A stretch of DNA of 64,000 nt from Thelonectria olida (lineage: Eukaryota > Ascomycota > Sordariomycetes > Hypocreales > Nectriaceae), in NCBI GenBank assembly GCA_020736575.1, contig JAGPYM010000021.1, positions 434,001 through 498,000 on the forward strand, read 5' to 3'. Below are positions 55,545 to 64,000 of this stretch, piece after piece. Position 1 is the first letter of the stretch, and every line of letters starts with the position of its first letter. The notes under the pieces are model-generated. The model did not search any database, had not been told where the DNA came from, and was given only the letters and a program-made list of their open reading frames with translations. The translations under genes were made by a program, and so were the position numbers.

Positions 55545-57047
55545 ATCATCACAGCTACTGGCAAGGCAGGCTTGCTTCTAAGGAACCAGGCAGCTCGCAT
55601 CGCCCATTTGCGCTTCTTTGTTCTCTGAGCCAGCATCCAATGCACTGCATACGATGGCTCAAATTCCGTGGGCCTTGTGCATTTCCCCCCGTATGGTTCC
55701 CTTGTGTTTCATACGGTCCATTGTCGCGATTCAGGTACACAGCGTCTGCACTCACACCCATTTGCGCACGCATGAAGTACCATGGCGCGAGGTTATCGAT
55801 CCGATTCATCCAGCCGACTCATGTCGCACCGGATAACTAAGACGAATGCATAGCATACACCCTTGCTATCCCAATTGAGTTGTCGCCGTTGAGCTCTGTT
55901 TCCCCTAGGTGATCAACGAACCCGGGCGTGGAAAGAACAGCTACAGTATCCGGAAATATCTCTCCCCTCCCCGGCAAAAACTGATACATCACACCAATCC
56001 ACCGACCAGCCGCGTCACTAGCTGAACGCCGTTGACGCTGCCTCCCAGCCACGCCGGCCATCGGGCCACGTAAGACGGACCGCGATTGACGAGAATAGGG
56101 CTGCTAATGCGACGTGGAAGTCTGACGCTGTTAATTTCATGGTCTGATGGGCTCTTGAGGGACTAGAACGCGATTTGGTTGCCGCTAATGCTGGCATTCA
56201 TCTTGGCGACTTGACTTGCAGTCGTGCCACAAACTCTGGTCATATTTTCACGGCACAAACATGAAGCCGGCGAGCCTCAGAAGGCGAGAGAACGGGTCGA
56301 GATGCAGAACAAATGACAGAACGACTGCGTCATATGCCAAGAGAGGAAACTAACAACCCCAACATCCAAACCACATACATGGTGAAAAACACAACACGCA
56401 TTCTAGACCTTCATCAAACCGCCCCAATATGCATCTATCGAATCTCGATTCATTCACAGGAACCGGCCGTTTTTGAGGCCCCCCAACTCACGGCCACGAA
56501 CGGGGTGCCCCAGCTTCAACAAGGGCCCTCTGTTGCTGACTTGCTGTCTGGAGTGTTGGTCAGCTCAATGCAGAGCATCCATCGACCAGGTACGCATGGA
56601 TGCTGCTAATGAAATCCACTTTCTGACATCCACCGCACAAACTGCTCCGGCCCAACGCCCGGGTCGACAGAGCCTCCCTTCACCAACAACGAGAGGGGGG
56701 GTCTTGGCTCTGGGGTAAGATTAATATTCTATGAACCAGAAAGCATTCGGCAGTGATTTCTATGAGCGGCTGTAACTGCAGAGAAATCCAGAGCTTCGAA
56801 ACAGCAAAGAAAGTATTGGAGCTCAGATCGCCATCGTGCAGTTGGGGAGTGATTCTAGAGATTTGCCACCAAGTCCCTCAACGAGATTCCTTGCACAATA
56901 GTCTTTAATCCAGGAGCCGAGCGCTGAAAGAGGTCTCAATTCTCAATAACGTCAGTTCGTCATCTATCTATGAGACTTAGGGTTAGGGACGGTCATATTG
57001 GCTGTGGCACGTGAGGCGGCAGACATTTTTCAGCCATCTTCAACTGC
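55545..57047. other. Intergenic, no supported gene
   Basis: Short overlapping frames only; the 98-codon frame at 56313-56609 has no domain. Nothing else is visible. Confidence 0.45.
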
Positions 57048-58001
57048 CTATGCCTTCTTCTTCACGATCAACAACACTCCCTTCAAGCTTCCTTTGACCA
57101 CCTCCTTTCCCTTTTCCACTCCCGCTTCGTGCATCAGTCGTGCCGTCTCCGCTCTGATCAACCGGATCACGTCACGCTCCGTTCCCACGTCTTCCGGGTG
57201 AGCAGCGCGCCATCGCGCAACGGGACTGCTCGTGCCGAGAAGCCTTTCCATCATATCTAGGTCCATACTCATCTCGCCACTGGCAAAGAAGTCTTCGCTC
57301 GAGTCGTAGTCCCACTCCTTGCGGAAGAAGCTTGCCTCGTCAAAGTCGGCCATGGGCGGCTCTACCGTCCAAGGCAACGGCAAGCCTTCGTAGAGACTGC
57401 GAGTGAGGAGGTTGCCCTTTTCGTAGAACGGGACCAAGTATCGTTCCTCAATATCGTCAATCGCGGCCTGGATCGCGACGCCGTTGGGAACTGACGCATG
57501 CACGTGGACTGAGCCAGTTGACCAGATGGCGACTGTACCGCCAGGCTTGAGCACGCGAGCGGCACTTGGCCAGAAGCGTTCCATGTCGAACCAGTGCGCC
57601 GCCGTGGCAGCAGTGATGAGGTCGACGCTCGAGTCTTGGACTGGGGGCGACAGATTGGATCCCAGCTCCTCGGCCGATGAGACTTCAAACCGGATGGGCT
57701 CGGAGGAAGATGAAGTACCGCCCAAGACACGGGCATTGGCCATCATGCCCTCTGACGGGTCGAGGCCGATTGCATGAGCAAACTGCGGCGCAAGGGCGCG
57801 AGCAGCAGTGCCAGGCCCGCAGCCGACATCGAGAACAGTGCCAAGTTGGCCGCCGGTGGAGGTATGGCGATCAACGACGGTTTTGTACAGGTTTGGGTGA
57901 TACTTGGGCCGAATCTCGGCGTAATTCGCGCCCTGATCATTGGTAAAGGTGGTGAAGATCTTGTCGGCAAAGCCAGAGCCGGGAGCTGGAGGGGCGGACA
58001 T
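57048..58001 (-). CDS. SAM-dependent methyltransferase, trans-aconitate methyltransferase (TMT1)-like
   Basis: A 317-residue single-exon class I methyltransferase. The SAM-binding motif I is VLDVGCGPG (56-64), motif II IGLDPSEGMM follows near 78, ITAATAAHWFDMERFW marks motif IV/post-motif, and VLKPGGTVAIW is motif VI. FADKIFTTFTNDQGANYAEIRP (split in the sequence, residues 11-32) and KYHPNLYKTVV are typical of the yeast TMT1/CRG1 group, which methylates trans-aconitate or small carboxylic acids and stress compounds in the cytosol. No signal peptide is present. The last 60 residues (ERDVIRLIRAETARL, GVEKGKEVVKGSLKG) are the usual C-terminal helices. It shares a 414-bp divergent promoter with a Zn2Cys6 regulator. 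Substrate identity is unproven. Confidence 0.9.
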   Translation of the reverse strand: MSAPPAPGSGFADKIFTTFTNDQGANYAEIRPKYHPNLYKTVVDRHTSTGGQLGTVLDVGCGPGTAARALAPQFAHAIGLDPSEGMMANARVLGGTSSSSEPIRFEVSSAEELGSNLSPPVQDSSVDLITAATAAHWFDMERFWPSAARVLKPGGTVAIWSTGSVHVHASVPNGVAIQAAIDDIEERYLVPFYEKGNLLTRSLYEGLPLPWTVEPPMADFDEASFFRKEWDYDSSEDFFASGEMSMDLDMMERLLGTSSPVARWRAAHPEDVGTERDVIRLIRAETARLMHEAGVEKGKEVVKGSLKGVLLIVKKKA

Positions 58002-58415
58002 GGTGACGATCGATGTTCTGCAAAATGAAGAATTACGAGTAGAATGGGAGGAATGCAGGAAAAGAAGCTGAAATTTGTTTAGTTCTGTACTGTAGGTAGG
58101 GGCAACTTACTGGGATTTGGAGCTCTTTAAATATTCAACCCAGACCCGCCAAGGGGCCTGATGAAGCAATCGAGACATGGATAATTGGTGGGCATCAGGC
58201 AGACAACCTCGTTTTCCAAAGAGAGAATGCGAGCCAGATCCACGGCCCTACTTTTCTCCTCCACTGACGGGGATGATTGGCGCGAGACTGCCATCAAAGG
58301 ATGCGCTAATACACCATCATCAGCTCAGCTCAACACCAACTTCAACCATGACCTCAAAGTAACATTATTCCCGGCCTTTTCGCCTAATGTCCGACACTCC
58401 GTCTCTCCCATCAAC

Positions 58416-60043
58416 ATGGCGAGCTACTTGGCAGACCAGAACCCCTTTGCCAATCTCTTCTTGCTCGCCGATAATGCCGCCCAGGCACCTACACTTCATA
58501 CGGCCGGCATTTCCGACCAACCACGCAAGAAGCGCGCCCATCGCAAGAGTCGGCAGGGTTGCATAGCTTGCAAGCGGCGGAGGGTCAAGGTAAACAAACC
58601 TCTCCACGCGTCACCTGCAGCAGCTAATTTCCTGGCCAGTGTGACGAACAAGTCCCCTGCTCCAACTGCACCCGTCGGAATGAGAAGTGCACTCGCCCGC
58701 CACAGGCTGGGAGGGAGTCAATTCCTTCAAGCCTCTCGAGCCCCAAGTTTGAAGCCAGCAAGGAGCCCGAGCTCAACTTGCTGCACCTTGAGCTCTTCTC
58801 TCATTTCGAAAAGCAGACAGTGCCAACTCTCACATTTTCGGAATTCTGGCCAGGGCTGATGCAGCAGGCATTTCATGTTAGTATGGCCACCAAATATGGT
58901 GTATTGATGATAGGGAGTCAATTGGTTCTGACATGAGCACACTAGGAAGAATTCGTCATGTCGACAATGCTATGTGTTTCTGCCGCTCATTTGGCTTTCC
59001 TGAACCCACAAGACGTTCGATATGCTCGTGCCTCTGCTCAGCTGTTACCCAAGTCCCTTCGACTTCTGCGCCAATCCCTGTCTCATCCGTTTACGAAACG
59101 CAACGCCCACGCTCTCCTTGGAACATCGTTTCTCATGAGCTACATCTCATGGTGTGACCTCAAATTCCTTGCCCATGAGTCTCCTGCTAAGCAGAATCTT
59201 CCCTACCTGGATCTCTCTCAAGATCACCTGCTGCTTCTCAGCCCCGGAGTCTTGCAAGTATACTTTCAGGCACTGCCCTTTCTAATAGCTGACGGGAATG
59301 CATACACTTCCATGTCTCATCGTCGCCCTCGCCTTAGACTTGAAAGAGTCCTCAATCTGCACGGAGAAGATCCTGCTCGGTTTTTGAAGCCATTCATGGA
59401 TATTTGGGATGATCCACGATACCAAACACGCCCGACGCAAGCGCTCAAGGCCAGCTCGAATAGCACTCCTCCCCAATCCTGGCTGCTGTACCTGAAGATC
59501 AAACCAGCACTTCGTCATATAGAAGCGCCAGGGTTGTCGTCTCAGGATGAAGTTCCTTCTCCGACACCAGTAGAGTTAGCAAACGCAATCTCAGAGCTGA
59601 ACTCACCACTAGGGAGCAGCGATATGGATGCAAGCGCCCGTGCCAACAACATGGCTGACTTGGGAGGTGGTTATAACGATTCTAAGGATGAGTCCCAATT
59701 AGCCTACGAGCAAATGGCACGCAGAGTGTCGCCTATCCTGTGTTGCGTCTCTCTCCTAGCAGACAAAACATCGGAATGGTCACAGCCAGCGGCCCAGGAT
59801 CTGAAAGCAGACTTTGCCCAGATGTTTTTCTCTTTCCCTATTCTGTATTGCTGGCCTTTCCTCAAGCTGACGGCCAATGGCGACTCGCGGGCTCTGGTAA
59901 TCTTGTTTCACTTTTACCACGGCGCTCGCATTTTGCTCGACTCGGCGAACTCGTGGTGGGCTTGTGAGCGTAGCCGAGTCATGGAGAAGTTGATTTTGGA
60001 TGAGTTGAAGAGCCGAGGCTTGGAAGCATGTCCATGGGGGTGA
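58416..60043 (+). CDS. Zn2Cys6 transcription factor (sterol-regulator/UPC2-like layout)
   Basis: Exons 58416-58589, 58640-58876 and 58946-60043 give 502 residues. The zinc cluster spans C49, C52, C59, C65, C68 and C75, with the first intron falling exactly inside it after RRRVK, as in many fungal members. It is preceded by a basic KKRAHRKSRQG arm. Next come LNLLHLELFSHFEKQT and a long helical region beginning FVMSTMLCVSAAHLAFLNP, AHALLGTSFLMSYISW, and ending with FHFYHGARILL. This order (HLELFSHF followed by AAHLAFL) is that of the fungal C6 regulators related to sterol uptake control proteins, but short for PF04082-type proteins. It is divergent from the methyltransferase gene, which may be a target. 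The frame is open upstream to 58185; 58416 fits the family start. Confidence 0.92.
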
Positions 60044-60139
60044 GAAAAGGAGCTGCGATGCGAAGCATGCAGCCGAAAGATGCTAACAGCTTCTAAGTCG
60101 CACACTCCACAGGAGCAACCTTTCGACGACGCCTCAACA

Positions 60140-60270
60140 ATGGAATTCCTAAAAGAACTTGCTTTTCTTCCATTGGCTATTACTCTGGCGATAGCGTATC
60201 TCAACATTGCGCAGGTACCCGTCAAAAAGAACCTCCAGGAGCTAAAGGAGGCAGAGCAGCGGCTTCATAA
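60140..60270 (+). pseudogene. Fragment of an NB-ARC/TPR-type STAND gene
   Basis: A short stretch encodes EFLKELAFLPLAITLAIAYLN followed by VPVKKNLQEL (first part divided here: EFLKEL, then AFLPLAITLAIAYLN). The LPLAITQAAAYLN block is the conserved end of the NB-ARC domain in fungal TPR receptors. Neither the P-loop before it nor TPR repeats after it are present, so it is a relic. Confidence 0.55.
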
Positions 60271-60551
60271 GCCCATGAGCGAGGGGAATGGGAGCAGAAA
60301 ATTTCCTCCGCGGGCCGCCAAGAGTGGTAGCATTGACTTGGTTTGTATCCTTCGAGCACGTTCGCCATACTCACGGTGGTGCTAGGGACCTTTGAAGCTC
60401 TATAGCGCAGTTGCAGGGTCCAAAAGGCATTTTATTCAAAGCTGGATAATATAACCCATGGAATGCCCCCCAAAAGTCACCAGGCGCAATCGAAACGCTG
60501 CGTGCGTATAGATTTCTACGCAGACGACATATTCGAAATTAATGGTCTGGT

Positions 60552-60752
60552 TCACGCGGCATCAAGATATTTGACTCGTTGCGTACCGCCCCCTCTGACT
60601 CCATAGGCAGATCGATCTGGGTTGTTGGAGTTGTTGGACGTCGATCCAATATATTCAATAGTCAACCGGCGGTTCAATGTTCTCGCCCAAAAGTTCCCAG
60701 ACGCATCAGATAGTTTAGAGTAGGGCCGGAATTGGTATACTACACCTTTTAG
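60552..60752 (-). pseudogene. C-terminal coding exon of an unidentified gene, probably a relic
   Basis: A minus-strand frame without an ATG reads KGVVYQFRPYSKLSDASGN, FWARTLNRRLTIEYIGS, then NNPDRSAYGVRGGG and KYLDAA before a stop. It begins right after a good acceptor (CACTAATAG). Codon usage and motif regularity are those of a real protein end. No upstream exon can be found in the 250 bases before the next gene, so it is either an orphaned last exon or part of a gene whose 5' half is lost. I cannot name the family. Confidence 0.5.
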
Positions 60753-61011
60753 CTATTAGTGACTGTCCCAGAGCTGTTTTGTTCATAGCCTCACAATACA
60801 AAGCCGAGGCTCTTGCTCTTCTGTTCTCAAACCTGCCATGTTCCTATCCCACAAACAAGAACCTAGGAATAAATTCTTATTTTTTATAAATAGCAAGCTA
60901 AATTATCATGATGACGGCTCGTTCTTATAACATACCCACCTACAGCCCAACAAAGATTTAAAAGCAGAATTTGTATTTTTCCATAACAATTCCCATCACG
61001 ACGAAATCGCC

Positions 61012-62202
61012 ATGTCAGATGACGACGGCCCTAAGTTTCCCTTGCTGAGGCTGTCCGGAGAGCTTCAGATGAAGATCATTTGGTCCGCTACCAGTCCTCG
61101 ACAGGTGACCCTGAGCAACTGGCTGGCGATAGACCCCGATGAAGAGAAGACTTTGCTCCCTTTGCTCCTATCCTGCCGGCACATCTACGAAATGATCGTG
61201 CACGACCCTTTATTCCGGAGCCCGTTCAAAGACCCCAGGGTCAATCGCCACCTTTTGATGAATGTCAATAACGACACATTACGCGTCAACGGCATGAACA
61301 TCCCGGACGATGGACATGGGGGTGCGGTACCTGTTCGTTCCCTATTCTCTGTCAACCATACTTGGCTCCTTCGCCAAGATGGGCGTGTTCTAAGGGCTCC
61401 TTCCGCCGAGCTTGACGACGTTCCCGGCCACGAGCTGACATTCGACAAGACCCCCCCTGATCGCTGGTTTCCAAATCTTGAGGACTTTACCCTTTCTATC
61501 ATTAGCACCTACCTCACATCGAGGTACTGGAGGATCGACGGTTTTCAGGTCTACGGACCGGAGACGTTGGCGCCCTTCGATCCTGAATGCATTTTCTGGA
61601 ACACATCTCTTCGCGATGATGCCTAGGTCAACGAGGGAGCTCAGTATCTATCCCAGATTGGCGCCGTCGCGGACACTGGCATTCGATGGAACTTTGTTGA
61701 GGGCGCCACAAGAGTGTATTTTGATGATATCTTTGACTTTGGCACACTCATCGGAGAAGAATATGGGCAAGGCGACTGTATTTCCCCATATATCGGCCTC
61801 CACGGGTACTCGGATGGAAGACGTTCTCATGGTGGCGACTGGGCCGGTTTCCGCCCTGCCGTGGTTACTGGTCTGCTTCAGTTTTCCCCTCTGAACTGGA
61901 GTGACGTCAAAGATGCAATCGTCAACAAACATAATCGAGATTTCTTGGAAATGCCACTGTTCAGTTCCCGCGTCTGGATCATCCGTGGAGCCGACAACCC
62001 TCCGGATGATGATGAGCATTCCTGGATCGAAGTCAGAGAGCCTATTGAGGGGGATCCGCGGTACATTGGGCAGATTGCAGACACCTGGAAAATGCTGCGT
62101 CATCAGTTTGATTGCGTAACACCCACAGTGTATGAATCCCATCCATCTCGAATCAAAGATTGGGATCCTTTGGATGCTACTATCATGATAGGCATAATTT
62201 GA
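61012..62202 (+). pseudogene. F-box-like gene with a single in-frame stop
   Basis: One frame runs 397 codons from ATG 61012 to 62202, broken only by TAG at 61624-61626 (codon 205). The first half has an F-box-like start (FPLLRLSGELQMKIIWS) and LLLSCRHIYEMI. The second half has WNFVEGATRVYFDDIFDF, DWAGFRPAVVTGLLQF, VWIIRGADNP, ending TWKMLRHQFDCV. Both halves are equally coding-like. The simplest reading is a recent CAG-to-TAG change. An alternative is an in-frame 78-nt intron ending exactly at CCTAG with a weak GTCTAC donor, which would remove the stop. Without that, the product is a 204-residue truncated protein. Confidence 0.65.
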
Positions 62203-63561
62203 GGGAGGAGGCCGACCATTCGAACTGGACTGCGATACCTCAGGATGTAGAATTTGTTTTTAGCTGTTGATAGGTACCTAGCAAGAGAGTAGCCCGAGCT
62301 TGTTGTGCGGTTAGGCATTTGTAGGCCGTCCACCCTTGACAAGAAGGTATCTTCCTCTATCTATAGGGTGGTAGTTTTGATAAAGCATTTTGGCTGTTTA
62401 TTTGATTTATTTTTAGCGTTTTGATTATTCTTCATTTGGTTGTATACTTTATTCATTTGTAATTTAATATTCTCCTTGATAATCGATTCACATTTATTCT
62501 TGCTCTTCCCAGGGACTGCCAGGGGTGTCATGCCACCTCTCATTATAGCCCCGATCATTCCAAGAATCGCCAAGATGTTAGTGCTTGAATACTTTAGTCA
62601 AATGGAAGAAAATATCATGATGGGTCCAATCCCATGTCAAAGGTTCTCTCTGCTGTAAAATATCACTTCGTATGTTGAAAGCGGCGTCATGGGTCAGTAG
62701 CTGAACGCATCATATTTATCACATCGAAACCATGAGACGCAGAGCATGTGGTCAGACTTCCTTCTCAATTCAGGTCAACTTGACTTTCTTGGCGTGGAAA
62801 CCGGGACGTGAAACAACCCTATTTTGAACAATTGGACGCCCTCCCGTGATGCAATGATGCTACTGACCTGGCTCATAACAATGGTTAAAGCTTACCAGGC
62901 CGAACCATCATATAGTTTCTTTTATGTAGTGTGATTCGAACATTGCTCTAATGGATTGATCCCCCCGTGGGACTTTGTGAAAGTGTCTCATGCTTGCTTT
63001 TCTCGCCTTTTGTCAGGGACCGTCCTTCATACGGGAAGTTCTCTCGTTTACCTAATTGATTCATTAACGAGACTCTCTAGGATCAAATTAAAGCGCCGCG
63101 AGAGCCTCTTAATTTGAAACCCTGAATACTGTCGCAACTGTTTAAGAAAGCGTTGTATTAGTTGACGTGACGCTGCTGCAAAAATGCCGGAATGCTGTCA
63201 AGACACTTAGCCAACGGCCGCGTCGGGACGTTCTTCACGCCGTGGGAGCTCTCTATCGACGACAGCGACACACGTGTACCACATGCCGTTGCACGCAATA
63301 GTCGTAGCAGAATCAATCTAAGGCAGCGAGGAGAAATAAGAACAGCATTATGAACCGCAGTAATTGTGTCCGTTGCTTAACAAGTAAGTAGACCCTGAAT
63401 AGCGTCGGGTCTTTGCCTCAATGGCAGTTAGTGCGACGTTTTGATTGGTTAGACTACGCCCTTCACTTGTCAGCAGATCAATCCCGATCCGATTCAATCT
63501 TCGAGTCACAGGCTAAACCATAGTCGAGTCATCTATCCGTCTCTCGCATCGACGGCAACTC
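62203..63561. other. Intergenic with AT-rich patch
   Basis: An A/T-rich stretch lies at about 62370-62500, and a 70-codon minus frame (62361-62573) within it is probably chance. The rest is the promoter of the final gene. Confidence 0.45.
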
Positions 63562-64000
63562 ATGAATGGTCTCCCGCTTCGTCGCCCCAACGGCCGTCCG
63601 CAGGCCTGCGACCCTTGCAGAGCGCGCAAGGTAGCGTGCGACCACGAGCAGCCCGTCTGCAGACGGTGCCACAAGAGGGGACAAGACGCCGACTGCGTCT
63701 ACTCAGAAACCATCGCAAGACCAAAGCTGCAAGCGAGACGACCACGGCGACAGAGCAGCGCGATATCTACAACCAACCTTCACCATCCAAACTCCAGTGA
63801 CGGCCGTGGCTTTTGGGAACCCTCCGCTGCCGAGAGTGTGAACCCTCCGCCTCTCCGGCCCTCCATCTTAGTGTCAAGCCCACCGTCCCGTTCCGGCTCC
63901 GGTCCCGGATATCTTGGCTTCACAAGCCACTCGACCGTCTTTGAAGAGACGAGACACAGCCTATCACTACTGCATGGACCAGACTCGGACCAGATAGAGG
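63562..64000 (+). CDS. Zn2Cys6 transcription factor, 5' part only
   Basis: From ATG 63562 the frame is open to the window end (146 codons), so the gene is cut off. The zinc cluster spans C16, C19, C26, C33, C36 and C45 (C-x2-C-x6-C-x6-C-x2-C-x8-C) with the RARKVACD core and is preceded by a short basic RRPNGRP arm. A Ser/Pro-rich linker follows, then GFTSHSTVFEE and SLSLLHG at residues 120-140, a segment often found between the zinc cluster and the fungal_trans domain (PF04082) in long regulators. The full protein is likely over 600 residues. Targets are unknown. Confidence 0.85.
   Translation, partial: MNGLPLRRPNGRPQACDPCRARKVACDHEQPVCRRCHKRGQDADCVYSETIARPKLQARRPRRQSSAISTTNLHHPNSSDGRGFWEPSAAESVNPPPLRPSILVSSPPSRSGSGPGYLGFTSHSTVFEETRHSLSLLHGPDSDQIE

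Noticed and set aside
62361..62573. 70-codon minus-strand Lys/Asn-rich frame
   Set aside because: Translation simply reflects the AT-rich patch.

Overview
The window comes from the nuclear genome of a filamentous ascomycete (Pezizomycotina, most likely a Sordariomycete). The signs are spliced genes with 35-75 nt introns using GT...CTAAC/CTGAC...AG, C/T-rich leaders, fungal-only families (Zn2Cys6 regulators, DUF3292, PF06516, 2EXR-like, STAND NTPases) and AT-rich blocks like those left by repeat-induced point mutation (RIP). I see no intact transposon, CRISPR array, tRNA or rRNA. Exon joins below were read by eye from splice signals, frame and family similarity.

Layout. 1-12 kb is gene-poor: a C tract with a 24-25 bp minisatellite, an AT-rich block, an AflR-like Zn2Cys6 regulator, a small secreted protein, two decayed genes and about 4 kb with no gene I can support. 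12-24 kb holds a GT34 Golgi glycosyltransferase, a Zn2Cys6 regulator facing a cytochrome P450 tail to tail, and a single-exon MFS transporter. 25-33 kb holds a bacterial-type DUF1445 hydro-lyase/D-glutamate cyclase homologue, a GPI-anchored wall protein, a Dal5-family permease and a DUF3292 membrane protein. 33-37 kb has a histidinol-phosphate aminotransferase relic beside an AT-rich block, then a NACHT/ankyrin STAND protein. 37-43 kb carries a GH3 beta-glucosidase and a sugar porter in tandem, a likely glycoside import and hydrolysis pair, with a perfect inverted repeat in the glucosidase promoter. 43-56 kb holds an uncharacterised protein, an arrestin-like protein, a broken 2EXR-like gene, a nucleoside permease-family protein, a long proline-rich protein and a doubtful basic ORF. 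57-64 kb has a TMT1-like methyltransferase divergent from a Zn2Cys6 regulator, three relics or broken genes, and the start of another Zn2Cys6 regulator cut by the window end.

How the genes fit together. No polyketide synthase, NRPS or terpene cyclase backbone is present, so the regulators, P450, methyltransferase and transporters do not form an evident secondary-metabolite cluster. The clearest functional unit is the GH3 plus sugar-porter pair. The regulator/P450 and regulator/methyltransferase neighbours are weaker candidates for local control. Seven broken or fragmentary genes suggest an accessory, fast-changing segment.
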